This document shows, piece after piece, positions 1 to 7,863 of a stretch of 19,417 bases of DNA. The notes beneath the pieces are model-generated. The model saw only the letters and a list, made by a program, of their open reading frames with translations. It was not told the origin of the DNA and did not search any database. The stretch covers positions 1 to 19,417 of the forward strand of contig JAISAF010000093.1 of the NCBI GenBank assembly GCA_031266855.1, read 5' to 3'. The stretch is from Spirochaetales bacterium (lineage in GTDB: Bacteria > Spirochaetota > Spirochaetia > DTKZ01). Position 1 is the stretch's first letter. Every line of letters starts with the position of its first letter. Both the position numbers and the translations under genes were made by a program.

Positions 1-1
1 C

Positions 2-1390
2 GGCCGGGCCTTCGTCAGATGTGACGCTCTGGAAACGATAAGCCTCCCAAGCGCGGTACGTATCGATGATTACGCCTTCCTCTTGTGCGAAGCCCTGAAA
101 ACAGTGAACCTCCCCAGCGCGGCAGACATCGGAAATTGCGTCTTTGAAAAATGTTCCGCCCTGACCACAGTGGAATTCCCTAGGGCGGAAAGTATCGGTA
201 TGTACGCCTTTTCCGGCTGCGCCGCACTGGAAGCGGTGGACATTCCCCCGTTAGTAAGCAGCATCGGCGGCTATGCCTTCAACTATTGCGCCACTCTGCG
301 AAGGGTCAGCATTCCCGCGGCGCTCAGCAGCATCAGCGATACCGCCTTCGCGGGCTGTAGCAGTTTAACCGAAATCTCCGCCGATCCCGCTAACCCCCGC
401 TACCGGGCCGAAAAGGGGATGCTGCTGGACAAGGGCGGCACGACGCTTCTCGCCTATCCCTCAGCCAGCGGATCGGTAAGCATTAGCTCAATAACAAGCG
501 TCGGCACGAACGCTTTCTATCTTTGTACCGCCCTGAAAACGGTGAGCCTTCCCAACGTGGTAAGCATCAGCGATTCCGCCTTCTTCCTTTGTAGCGCTCT
601 GGAAACAGTGAATATTCCTAACGCGGCAGACATCGGCAGGAGAGCCTTCTACGGCTGCGCTCTGAAAACGCTGAGCCTCCCCAGGGCGGAACGTATCGGC
701 GATGCCGCCTTCGAGGACTGTACCGTCCTTGAAACGATAAGCCTCCCCAAAGCGGTAAATACCGGTGTTTTTTCTTTCGCTTTCTGTAGCGCCCTGGAAA
801 CAGTGGAACTTCCCAGGGCGGTAACTATCGATAATTACGCCTTCTCTGACTGTACCGCCCTGAAAACGGTGGAGCTTCCTGAGGCGGTAAACATCGGCGA
901 TAGCGCCTTCTCCCATTGTGACACTCTGGAAACGGTGGAACTCCCCAGGGCGGCAAACATCGGCAATAGCGTCTTCTTTGGCTGTAGCGCGCTGGAAACG
1001 GTGAGCCTTCCCCTGGCCGCAGGCATCGGTAATCATGTCTTCTACGGCTGTACTGCCCTGGAAACGGTGAATATCCCCCTGGCAGAAACCATCGGCGCGT
1101 GCGCCTTCGGCTCTACCGGCGGCACGGCTCTGGTGGTTACTCTGGGCGCGGCGGTTCCCACGCTGGGAACATCGCTGTTCGGCGAGATTGAAACTGACAA
1201 ATCCGTTACCATCAGAATACCTTCCGGGGCAAGCGGCGGTTACGGTCCCGCGGCTGCCGGCGCCGCCGGCAGCGCCTGGAGCAGCGGCTTCCTGGGCAGG
1301 GGCTGGAACGGAAACGCAACCATCGAAGACGGTTCCGCCATTAATGAGCGCATCAATTTGAGCATCGTACCGTATAAGGGGGAACTGTAG
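2..1390 (+). CDS. BspA-like leucine-rich repeat protein, 5'-truncated by the window edge
   Basis: The reading frame is open from base 2 to the TAG at 1388-1390, so the true start and any signal peptide lie upstream of the window; the TTG at 83 is internal to a repeat and is not a start. The product is a chain of 22-residue repeats of the form C-x-A-L-x-x-V-x-L-P-x-A-x-x-I-G-x-x-A-F-x-x, the LRR_5/BspA class found in Treponema and Bacteroidetes surface proteins that bind host matrix or other bacteria. A break in the regular repeats at about 380-480 (ISADPANPRYRAEKGMLLDK) is the usual spacer module of this family. The C-terminal 90 or so residues leave the repeat pattern and become Gly/Ala rich (SGASGGYGPAAAGAAGS). 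Cell-surface or periplasmic location is inferred from the family, since the N-terminus is missing. No partner gene is visible. Confidence 0.9.
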   Translation, partial: GRAFVRCDALETISLPSAVRIDDYAFLLCEALKTVNLPSAADIGNCVFEKCSALTTVEFPRAESIGMYAFSGCAALEAVDIPPLVSSIGGYAFNYCATLRRVSIPAALSSISDTAFAGCSSLTEISADPANPRYRAEKGMLLDKGGTTLLAYPSASGSVSISSITSVGTNAFYLCTALKTVSLPNVVSISDSAFFLCSALETVNIPNAADIGRRAFYGCALKTLSLPRAERIGDAAFEDCTVLETISLPKAVNTGVFSFAFCSALETVELPRAVTIDNYAFSDCTALKTVELPEAVNIGDSAFSHCDTLETVELPRAANIGNSVFFGCSALETVSLPLAAGIGNHVFYGCTALETVNIPLAETIGACAFGSTGGTALVVTLGAAVPTLGTSLFGEIETDKSVTIRIPSGASGGYGPAAAGAAGSAWSSGFLGRGWNGNATIEDGSAINERINLSIVPYKGEL

Positions 1391-1664
1391 GAATTAAGGG
1401 CCTGTTTAAAACCCTAGTTGCAATTCAGAATCCGGGCGCATTCCGCGGGTGCGGTGAGCGCCCGAAAACCAGAAGTGGGGGTGTAGCGGAAGACACTCAG
1501 CCGTGTACGCACGGTGAGGAGGCTGGAGCGCAGGGGGGAATCGCGTAAAAAAAAGCTTTGTGTAGAATAAAAAATGTATAAATGCTGGTTACTTCGCCTA
1601 ACAAAACTGTCGGCACAGGATTTAGATAGCCGGAAAATGTCAAAAACTTTTCTTCCTGCCGCAG
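1391..1664. other. Intergenic gap with two hairpins
   Basis: No gene is seen in these 274 bases between two convergent genes. GGGCGC at 1434-1439 pairs with GCGCCC at 1458-1463, with an inner CCGC/GCGG stem, and CCGTG at 1501-1505 pairs with CACGG at 1510-1514 around TACG. Neither is followed by a convincing T-run, so neither is called a terminator. The first hairpin begins with GGGCGCATT, as the family A repeats do, but the conserved linkers of that family are absent. Confidence 0.5.
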
Positions 1665-2297
1665 TTAAAATGAAATACGGCGTTCGCGCTTCTCCTGCCC
1701 TTTGGGATCCTCTCTGACTAGGTTTGCGGCTGTTTCGCTATCAGTCTGCGCTTTTTGCAAATATTCACTATTCAACAAATCATCAGATACCTGCCGCGCC
1801 AACTGCCTGTAGCAATGGCCCCGCATACGGTAGGCTTCGGCGGAACAGGAATCAAGTTCTATTGCTTTAGTACAATCATTAAGCGCCGCTTCGTATTCTT
1901 TCATCTCAAAATAGAGACGGGCACGATTTAAATACGCTCTAACATAGTCAGGAGAAAGTTTAAGCGCAACATCAAGGGCTTCAAGACACTGCCGGTATTC
2001 CCCGAACTCATAGTAGACGCCGGCCCGGTTATTGTAATAAATACCCTGAGACGGATCAATCTCTATTGCGCGGTTGATATCCCGCAGCGCATCATCGTAC
2101 CTTCCCGCAATATAATACACTGCCGCGCGGCTGTTATAAGCGCTGCTGTTTTGCGGATTCCGCTCAATCGCCTCGTTGTAGTCATCAAGGGCACTGACAT
2201 AATCCCCCGATAAATTCCGGTAGTTACCCCGCCATGTATAGAAAGAGGAACAGCCCGTCAAGAATACTGCTGCTAATATGAAAAAACGGTATACCAT
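1665..2297 (-). CDS. TPR-repeat lipoprotein (second of a tandem pair)
   Basis: The product of about 210 residues opens with a short lipoprotein signal, MVYRFFILAAVFLTGC, with the lipidated cysteine at residue 16. About four tetratricopeptide repeats follow; each has the W/Y-A-Y-x-N-R-A...Y...A-x-x-D-x-x-x-A-I-E-x-x-P pattern. A C-terminal charged tail (KGQEKRERR) ends the protein. TPRs are protein-protein docking scaffolds, and the partner is unknown. The ATG at 2297 is preferred because it puts the signal peptide at the very N-terminus and lies just after the upstream stop at 2311. Starts at 2336 or 2360 are possible but add a charged, non-signal extension. The gene follows the other TPR lipoprotein gene directly and is probably co-transcribed and translationally coupled with it. 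Confidence 0.8.
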   Translation of the reverse strand: MVYRFFILAAVFLTGCSSFYTWRGNYRNLSGDYVSALDDYNEAIERNPQNSSAYNSRAAVYYIAGRYDDALRDINRAIEIDPSQGIYYNNRAGVYYEFGEYRQCLEALDVALKLSPDYVRAYLNRARLYFEMKEYEAALNDCTKAIELDSCSAEAYRMRGHCYRQLARQVSDDLLNSEYLQKAQTDSETAANLVREDPKGQEKRERRISF

Positions 2298-2310
2298 GCG
2301 GCGCTTACCA

Positions 2311-3099
2311 TCATTTACCGTTTGTTTCCGTCTCATGAAATTCTGCCTGATTAAAATCATCGTTTGCCCTTCTCAAATATTCTTCCCGCAGGGAAGGTGT
2401 TTGTTCCGCCATAGCCTGATATGTATTTCCGCGTTTTCTGTAAACCCTGATATATGCAGGATCAATTCTCAGGGATTCATTGAAATCATCAAGGGCTTCC
2501 TGATAACGGCCTGTATCATAGTATACAGTACCGCGGTTGGTCAAAAAAACCGCATCATTCGGGTTAAGTTTGAGCGCCCGGTTAAAATCGTCGATAGCTT
2601 CACTGTGCTTTCCCCAATGATAATATGCAGTGCCCCGGTTGCTGTAAGCCCCCGCGGATTCCGGGTTGAGTTTGAGCGCCCGGTTAAAATCATCGATAGC
2701 TTCACTGTGCTTTCCCCAATGATAATATGTAGCGCCCCGGTTGCTGTAAGCCTCCGCGGATTCCGGGTTGAGTTCAATTGCCCTGTTCACATCATCAACC
2801 GCCTCCTGATATTGACCCAGGTCCTCATAGATATACCCTCTTTTGATGTAATACATAAAGGCATTTTCCGGTTCAAGCTTAATTGCTTCAGTAAAATCAT
2901 TAATAGCATCCTGATACCGGCCTGTTTGATAATACAGTTCTCCCCGTTCATCATAGGCTTTTGCGTTCTGCGGATTAATACTGATTATCTGACTGTAGTA
3001 ATCAATTTTTTTCTCATAATCACTGACTGGTTCATCTTCTATTGAAACGCATCCTGCAAGAATGATAATCAGCATAAAAATTTTTATTTTCTGAATCAT
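2311..3099 (-). CDS. TPR-repeat lipoprotein (first of a tandem pair)
   Basis: The ATG at 3097-3099 is chosen because a strong ribosome site (GGAAGAAGGG) lies 6-7 bases upstream and because it gives a clean lipoprotein signal, MIQKIKIFMLIIILAGC, with lipid cysteine 17. A longer reading from 3153 has no such signal. The mature part is about six 34-residue TPR units. Units 4 and 5 are nearly identical at the DNA level (see the repeat at 2569-2772), which suggests a recent unit duplication. It is probably an envelope-anchored scaffold whose ligand cannot be told from sequence. The downstream paralogue starts within about 14 bases of its stop, so the two form one transcription unit. The open frame on the opposite strand here is a shadow of the repeats. 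Confidence 0.85.
   Translation of the reverse strand: MIQKIKIFMLIIILAGCVSIEDEPVSDYEKKIDYYSQIISINPQNAKAYDERGELYYQTGRYQDAINDFTEAIKLEPENAFMYYIKRGYIYEDLGQYQEAVDDVNRAIELNPESAEAYSNRGATYYHWGKHSEAIDDFNRALKLNPESAGAYSNRGTAYYHWGKHSEAIDDFNRALKLNPNDAVFLTNRGTVYYDTGRYQEALDDFNESLRIDPAYIRVYRKRGNTYQAMAEQTPSLREEYLRRANDDFNQAEFHETETNGK
2569..2772 (-). repeat. 102-bp in-frame tandem duplication of one TPR unit
   Basis: Copies at 2569-2670 and 2671-2772 differ at only a handful of positions. Each encodes one 34-residue TPR containing YYHWGKHSEAIDDFNRAL. Because the unit is 102 bp, gain or loss keeps the frame, so repeat number could vary between strains. Confidence 0.9.
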
Positions 3100-3293
3100 C
3101 GTAATCCCTTCTTCCAATACCGGCTTATGTAAAAGAAAACTAAGTCCTGTCATTTATCAGCTTTATGCGCAAAATCGTATTTTGCTTCTACGCCTTATGA
3201 TCCCGCAGCACATATTCCCCATCCCCGGATCAGCCAAAACCGGCATAGAAGTTTGATGAATCCGGTTTGGATAATTTTTATGCTGATTGTCCA

Positions 3294-3554
3294 TTATTTA
3301 CCCAAAGACGATTCAAGTTGCTCGATCCGTTTTTTTAACTCATTAATTTCTTTTGTATTGGCAAGCATCTGTTCAGTTAAGTTATCCATTGCCTTCAACA
3401 TGTCAAAAATATTTTCCATAAATTCGATCGCGATTTTTTCGGAAATAGAATCTTTTATTTCCTTGACCTCTTCTCTTCCGCAAGTAGTAAGGCCAAAAAA
3501 GAACATAAATAGAATTAAAACAGGTTTTCGATGTAGCCCTTTGAAATATTTCAT
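3294..3554 (-). CDS. Small putative lipoprotein with C-terminal coiled coil
   Basis: The ATG at 3552-3554 has GGAG seven bases upstream and starts an 86-residue protein. A longer in-frame start at 3656 would translate a family A repeat (3627-3728) and is rejected. The N-terminus has basic residues, then a hydrophobic core (PVLILFMFFFGLTTC) ending in a lipobox-like L-T-T-C. The remainder is helical and charged. Heptad-like spacing runs through the last 40 residues (KAMDNLTEQMLANTKEINEL, then KKRIEQLESSLGK), so a coiled coil is likely. This is similar in size to small murein-lipoprotein-like proteins, but no family is recognised and the function is unknown. It stands alone, with a repeat on its 5' side and 140 bases to the upstream end of the next gene. 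Confidence 0.65.
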   Translation of the reverse strand: MKYFKGLHRKPVLILFMFFFGLTTCGREEVKEIKDSISEKIAIEFMENIFDMLKAMDNLTEQMLANTKEINELKKRIEQLESSLGK

Positions 3555-3626
3555 ATTTTTCTCCAACTCCCGCCCTTGCGGCATGGCTGGACAAGCGAAT
3601 TTAATTCGCTTGTCCGCCGCTGGCGC

Positions 3627-3728
3627 TCGCGCCAGGGATTGCAGCGGAAAGCCCACAGGAAGCGCATCGGCGCTTCCGAGGACTTGGAGCGGAAAGCCCG
3701 GTCCGCCCCGAAGGGGCGGAAGGCGCCC
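3627..3728 (-). repeat. Family A palindromic repeat, copy A1
   Basis: Read on the minus strand it shows hairpin 1 (TCCGCCCC / GGGGCGGA at 3702-3720), linker GGGCTTTCCGCTCCAAGTCC, hairpin 2 (GGAAGCGCCGATGCGCTTCC at 3658-3677), linker GGGCTTTCCGCTGCAATCCC, then GGCGC. A further palindrome, GCGAATTTAATTCGC, lies just beyond at about 3597-3611. It separates the 3' end of the rlmI-like gene from the small lipoprotein gene. Confidence 0.85.
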
Positions 3729-3751
3729 TTAAAAAATATACCCGCCTCTAC

Positions 3752-4984
3752 CTAATCCTCTATAATTTCCATCACTCGGCCTTTCAAATACGGCCCTTCG
3801 GGAAATGCAAGCAGGGTGGTATGGTCAAAAGGCTGGCCAAAGGCCGATAAAACGCGGACCTTCTTCCCGGTTCTTCCCGCGGCAACACGAAGGACAGCCG
3901 CAAACTCAGCGTCCGGAAGAACCCCCGAACAGGAACTTGTAATAAAAACAGCCCCCGGCGCCAGAAGCTCAAAACACAGTCGGGCAAGACCCGTATATGC
4001 TTTTTTCGCCTGTTCAAGATGCGCGGCGGATTTCGCGAAAGCGGGCGGATCGCAGACAAGAAGACCTCCCGCGAGGAAAGCGCGAAGCTCTTCCTTTTTC
4101 GTCTCGAGGTAGTCAAAAACATCCGCCGCCTCGAAGCGGACGCGGCCGGATTTTATATCCTCCGCATAGCCGTTTTCCGAAAAAACCCGTCTGCCCAGAT
4201 CAAGAGCGGCGGACGAAGTATCAACATTCAAAACCTCCCGCGCCCCGCCAGCCATAGCGGCAAGACCAAAGGAACAGGAATAACTAAAAAGATTCACCAC
4301 CCGCCGCCCCGCCGCGAGGCTCTTCAGGCGTAAACGTGTCTCCCGCTGATCAAGAAAGAACCCCGTTTTCTGCCCCGCAAGAACATCCGCGTATACAGAA
4401 AGACCACCCTCGCGGAAAAGCACAGGCCCCGTTACCTCACCATGATGCACCTCAGCGGGCCGCGGCTTTAAACCATCCTGCCGCCGGGCCTCCACGTCGG
4501 AACGCTCCACAACACAGCCGGCCTTCACAGGCCCCGAGGGATCGCACAGAACTTCCACCAGCGTCTTCCGGCAGGCATCCATTCCCGCGGTATGAACCTG
4601 AAAAACCGCTGTTCCGCCATACAGATCCACCACCAGGCCGGGCAGGTAATCCGCGTCCGCGTGAACAAGGCGAAACCCCTCCGTGTCCGGCGGCAGCCAG
4701 CGCCTTTTTTGCGCAAGAAGCAGGGAAAAGCGGCGCGAAAAAAAATTCCTGTCCAAAGCCTCCTGCTTCCGCGAAAACATACGCACGCGTATCGTATTCG
4801 CCGGATGAAAAGTTCCAACACCCAGAAATCCGCCATCCGAAGACAGCACCTGGACAACAGCCCCGGCCCCGCAGCCCGCGGGAAACGAAGCGACACCACC
4901 CCCGAAAATCCAGGGGTGGCCCGCCAGAAGAGGAAACTCCCTGCCCGGTTTCAAACGCAGACAGGGATAGTCGCGCACCGCCAT
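3752..4984 (-). CDS. rlmI: RlmI-like class I SAM-dependent rRNA (cytosine-C5) methyltransferase
   Basis: At 410 residues it matches RlmI/YccW, which methylates C1962 of 23S rRNA. Residues 1-75 fit the N-terminal PUA domain (LRLKPGREFPLLAGHPWIF). The Rossmann methyltransferase domain shows the family signature GQKTGFFLDQR at 204-214 and the SAM-binding motif NLFSYSCSFG at 231-240. It also has an acidic ribose-binding motif (NVD at about 253-255), DPPAFAKS at 312-319, and the catalytic cysteine in SSCS (Cys352). No residue expected for catalysis is missing. The ATG at 4984 directly abuts the stop of the SDR gene with no gap and no clear ribosome site of its own, so translation is probably coupled. 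It is the last gene of a block that otherwise encodes carbon metabolism. The exact target base is inferred from the family. Confidence 0.85.
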   Translation of the reverse strand: MAVRDYPCLRLKPGREFPLLAGHPWIFGGGVASFPAGCGAGAVVQVLSSDGGFLGVGTFHPANTIRVRMFSRKQEALDRNFFSRRFSLLLAQKRRWLPPDTEGFRLVHADADYLPGLVVDLYGGTAVFQVHTAGMDACRKTLVEVLCDPSGPVKAGCVVERSDVEARRQDGLKPRPAEVHHGEVTGPVLFREGGLSVYADVLAGQKTGFFLDQRETRLRLKSLAAGRRVVNLFSYSCSFGLAAMAGGAREVLNVDTSSAALDLGRRVFSENGYAEDIKSGRVRFEAADVFDYLETKKEELRAFLAGGLLVCDPPAFAKSAAHLEQAKKAYTGLARLCFELLAPGAVFITSSCSGVLPDAEFAAVLRVAAGRTGKKVRVLSAFGQPFDHTTLLAFPEGPYLKGRVMEIIED

Positions 4985-5737
4985 TTAATACGCCGTAAGG
5001 CCGCCGTCAACAGGAAGGGCGACGCCATTCAAAAACGCGGCATCATCGGAAGCAAGAAACAAAGCCGCGCGCGCCACATCATCCGCTGTCGCAAGCCGCC
5101 CCAAAGGAATCTCGCCAAACCGCTGCGCCTTTTTCTCCGGATCCTTAAACATCTCCTCAACAAGAGGCGTATAGACCGTACTGGGATGAATCGAGTTACA
5201 GCGGATATTGTCTTTCGCGTAACGCACCCCTACGGTCTTTGTCATCAGCGTCAGCGCCCCCTTGGTAATGGTGTACGCCTCGGTAGTAAACTTGTGGCCT
5301 ACAAGACCGCAGATGCTGGACATGTTGATAATGCTCCCCCCGCCTCCCTTGCGAAGAAGCGCGATCGCGTGCTTGATGCCAATAAACGGCCCCTTCACAT
5401 TGACCGCCAGCATTTTGTCAAAGTTCTCAACCTTCATTTCCTCAATAGGTTCACGGATATTGATCCCCGCGTTGTTCACCAGAATATCCAGCCGCCCGCA
5501 GGTCTTTACAAGCGCCTCAAAAGCCGCCTTCCAGCTCTCCTCATCAGTAACATTCAAAGTCTGGAAATACGCCCTGCCGCCAGCCTTTTCGATCTCCGAA
5601 GCGGCCTTCCGCCCCTCTTCAGCCTGGAGGTCGCAAATAAAAACCACAGCCCCCTCAGCGGCAAAAAGGCGCGCTATCCGCTCGCCAATGCCCTGAGCCG
5701 CCCCGGTTATCAGGGCGACTTTCCCTTTCAGCTTCAT
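4985..5737 (-). CDS. Short-chain dehydrogenase/reductase (SDR), classical type
   Basis: A 250-residue classical SDR with a complete set of motifs: cofactor glycine motif TGAAQGIG at 11-18, NNAG at 88-91, the structural Asn in AVNVKG at about 113, Ser140/141 in NMSS, and the catalytic Tyr155-xxx-Lys159. The C-terminal GRLATADDVARAALFLASDD and VDGG motifs are typical of FabG-like polyol and sugar dehydrogenases. An acidic residue at the end of strand 2 (CDLQ, Asp36) favours NAD over NADP. The substrate is not determined by sequence. Given its operon with split transketolase and a GarR-like reductase, a polyol, sugar or sugar-acid oxidation is likely. It overlaps the upstream gene by four bases (ATGA), a sign of tight co-translation. 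Confidence 0.9.
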   Translation of the reverse strand: MKLKGKVALITGAAQGIGERIARLFAAEGAVVFICDLQAEEGRKAASEIEKAGGRAYFQTLNVTDEESWKAAFEALVKTCGRLDILVNNAGINIREPIEEMKVENFDKMLAVNVKGPFIGIKHAIALLRKGGGGSIINMSSICGLVGHKFTTEAYTITKGALTLMTKTVGVRYAKDNIRCNSIHPSTVYTPLVEEMFKDPEKKAQRFGEIPLGRLATADDVARAALFLASDDAAFLNGVALPVDGGLTAY

Positions 5738-6624
5738 TTCCGGCGGACCTTGATCCCCGCCGCTTTCTCATAGAACTGAATAAGCCCGCCGTGGTCATCC
5801 TTTGCCTTCCCATCCACCTTAAGAGCCTGAAACATTTCCATAACGCCAGCGGTAAGAGGAATCGGAATACCCAGCTCGTGCGCCGTATCCAAAGCGTTCT
5901 GCAAATCCTTAATATGCAGCTCAATACGGAAACCAGGCTTGTAGTTACCCTCCAGAACCATCGGGGACTTCGCATTCAAAACCGTACTCCCCGCCAAACC
6001 GCCCTTAATCGCGTCAAAAACCTTCTGCGGATCAACCCCCGCCTTTGTCGCCAGCACATAAGCCTCGGACATACCCGCGATATTCAAAGCCACACAAATC
6101 TGGTTCGCCAGCTTCGTAACATTCCCCGCCCCAATATCGCCACACAAAACCGCCGTCGCCCCCATCTTCAAAAGAATGTCCTTCACCTTCGCGAAATGCG
6201 CCTCACTGCCGCCCACCATAATAGCAAGCGACCCGTCTATAGCCTTCGGCTCGCCCCCCGAAACAGGCGCGTCAATCATATCGATACCCTTCTCCTTCAA
6301 CGCCTTCGCGACCTCCTGCGAAGCCAAAGGAGCAATCGAACTCATATCCACAACAAGAGTCCCGCTCTTCGCACCCTCAATAATACCACCCTTGCCCAGA
6401 CACACCGTCTTCACATGAGGAGAGTTCGGCAGCATAGTAATAACAATACCCTCCGCCTTCGCCGCGACATCCGCAGGCGAACTCCCCCGCTCCGCACCCG
6501 CGCTCACAACCTCGTCCAAAGCCGGCGTCACCACATCAAACGCCACAATCTTATAACCCGCCTTCAAAAGATTCTTTGCCATAGGCTTACCCATGATTCC
6601 CAAACCAACAAAACCAATCTTCAT
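5734..6624 (-). CDS. 3-hydroxyisobutyrate dehydrogenase family reductase, GarR/GlxR-like
   Basis: A 296-residue member of the beta-hydroxyacid dehydrogenase family. Visible are the N-terminal Rossmann motif GFVGLGIMGKPMAKNLLKAG (4-23) and the substrate-binding signature DAPVSGGEPKAIDGSLAIMV (118-137). The catalytic Lys171 lies in GNVTKLANQ, and the C-terminal HIKDL segment contacts cofactor or substrate. Its closest look is tartronate semialdehyde (2-hydroxy-3-oxopropionate) reductase, which reduces a C3 semialdehyde to D-glycerate. The sulfolactaldehyde reductase (YihU-like) and 4-hydroxybutyrate dehydrogenase branches have the same motifs and cannot be excluded by eye. GGAGG sits about eight bases before the ATG. 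A 267-base gap containing repeat A2 separates it from the transketolase genes upstream; the SDR gene overlaps its 3' end. Confidence 0.85.
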   Translation of the reverse strand: MKIGFVGLGIMGKPMAKNLLKAGYKIVAFDVVTPALDEVVSAGAERGSSPADVAAKAEGIVITMLPNSPHVKTVCLGKGGIIEGAKSGTLVVDMSSIAPLASQEVAKALKEKGIDMIDAPVSGGEPKAIDGSLAIMVGGSEAHFAKVKDILLKMGATAVLCGDIGAGNVTKLANQICVALNIAGMSEAYVLATKAGVDPQKVFDAIKGGLAGSTVLNAKSPMVLEGNYKPGFRIELHIKDLQNALDTAHELGIPIPLTAGVMEMFQALKVDGKAKDDHGGLIQFYEKAAGIKVRRK

Positions 6625-6710
6625 CTTTCAACCTCCAAATATTTTATTTTTGTAACTATGATCAAATCAGAAAGGAGAAGTCTCCCCTGCCAACAAGTTA
6701 AGAAAATATG

Positions 6711-6856
6711 TGCGCATTTTTTGCGGCTAACGCCGCAAAAAACCGGGCTTTCCGCTCCAAGTCCTCGGATTTGCCAATGCAAATCCTGTGGGCTTTCCGC
6801 TGCAATCCCTTGCGCGCGCCCAGCGGCGGGCAGCAATTTTGCATAGCAAAATTGCG
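6711..6856 (+). repeat. Family A palindromic repeat, copy A2 (three hairpins)
   Basis: Hairpin 1 at 6717-6742 is TTTTTTGCGGC / GCCGCAAAAAA. The linker GGGCTTTCCGCTCCAAGTCC follows, then hairpin 2 GGATTTGCCAATGCAAATCC (6767-6786), then GGGCTTTCCGCTGCAATCCC, then a third palindrome, GCAATTTTGC / GCAAAATTGC, at 6833-6855. It sits inside the minus-strand operon between tktC and garR. Confidence 0.9.
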
Positions 6857-6891
6857 ACCAGCCCCCTCCGCGAGGGCAAAAGACAGCCCGT

Positions 6892-7860
6892 TCAAGCCCC
6901 CGCAACGCCCCCGGCGGCTTTGACAACCTTCCTTACCGCCTGCGCTATCGCGTATGCCGTAAGGCCGTACCTTTCCAGAAGCTCATCGTAATTCTTCGCC
7001 GAAACGCCAAAGCAGTCCTGTATACCCACAAACTCCACCGGCCCGTGCCTTTCCGCCCGCAGAACTTCCAGAATCGCGGATCCAAACCCGCCTGAAATAT
7101 TGCTCTCCTCCGCCGTAACAATACCCTTCACGCCCGAAGCGGCCTGAATAACAGCCGAAGCATTCATAGGCTTTATAGTACTCGCGTTGATAACCCTGAC
7201 GCTTATCCCCTCCCCGGAAAGCACCTGGGCCGCTTCAAGGGCTTTTGAAGCCATAACCCCGCTCGCGAAAACCACGGCGTCGCTTCCCTCCCGCACAGTC
7301 CAGAGTTTTCCCGGCGTCCAGTCCCCGGCCTCCGGGGTCAGTGTCGGCAGGTCGTTCCTGTTAATGCGGATATACACAGGCCCGTCTATTTCATTAATGC
7401 GTTCCATCATTTTGACAACTTCCACCGCGTCCACAGGCGCCAGAACCGTCATATTCGGCAGGGCACGCATAATGGCAATATCCTCAACGCTCTGGTGGGT
7501 CTTCCCATCACCGAAATCCGAAAGCCCCGCCGAAGATCCGCAAACCCGCACTTTTAATTTAGGAATACAGATCGAGTTACGCAGCTGATCAAAAGCCCGG
7601 CCCGAAGCAAACACGGCAAAGGTACTCATAAAAGGAATCTTTCCCGCCAGGGCAAGCCCCGCCGAAGTGGAAGCCATATTCTGCTCCGCGATTCCCATTT
7701 CAAAGTGGCGATCAGGAAATTCCGCCCGGAACAGAACCGAACGCGTTGAATTACCCAAATCCGCCTCAAGAGCGACCACGTTTTTATCTTTTTTCCCCAA
7801 TTCAACAAGGGCCAGCCCGTAGGCTTCCCGCAGGCTTTTTGTATTCAGATTAATCGACAT
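6892..7860 (-). CDS. Transketolase, C-terminal subunit (split enzyme)
   Basis: This 322-residue protein covers the pyrimidine-binding and C-terminal domains of transketolase. It carries the catalytic Glu in MGIAEQNM and the conserved FAVFASGRAFDQLRNSICI stretch. The GDGKTHQSVEDIAIMRALPN loop contains the His-Gln of the active site, and VRVINASTIKP lies in the C-terminal domain. Together with the N-terminal subunit it would transfer a two-carbon ketol unit between sugar phosphates with thiamine diphosphate at the subunit interface. Split transketolases are common in Firmicutes, spirochaetes and archaea, and some serve special catabolic routes. A strong AGAGGGGG ribosome site overlaps the end of the upstream subunit gene, whose stop is three bases before this ATG. 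That gives equimolar, coupled expression. Confidence 0.93.
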   Translation of the reverse strand: MSINLNTKSLREAYGLALVELGKKDKNVVALEADLGNSTRSVLFRAEFPDRHFEMGIAEQNMASTSAGLALAGKIPFMSTFAVFASGRAFDQLRNSICIPKLKVRVCGSSAGLSDFGDGKTHQSVEDIAIMRALPNMTVLAPVDAVEVVKMMERINEIDGPVYIRINRNDLPTLTPEAGDWTPGKLWTVREGSDAVVFASGVMASKALEAAQVLSGEGISVRVINASTIKPMNASAVIQAASGVKGIVTAEESNISGGFGSAILEVLRAERHGPVEFVGIQDCFGVSAKNYDELLERYGLTAYAIAQAVRKVVKAAGGVAGA

Positions 7861-7863
7861 GAC

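Noticed and set aside
488..1036. 182-codon open frame antisense to the leucine-rich repeat gene
   Set aside because: It follows from the 66-bp repeat period keeping the opposite frame open; its product is just the repeat read backwards and has no ribosome site.
1594..1660. GCCTAAC near 1600 as the first box of an attC
   Set aside because: No GTTRRRY partner or pairing arms are found within the following 100 bases.
2278..3045. 255-codon plus-strand open frame across the TPR genes
   Set aside because: Shadow of the TPR repeats; the TPR frame on the minus strand has signal peptide, lipobox and ribosome site.
3627..3728. Family A linker repeats as a CRISPR array
   Set aside because: Only two linkers per copy, the units between them are self-complementary hairpins of the same slot type, and no cas gene is present.
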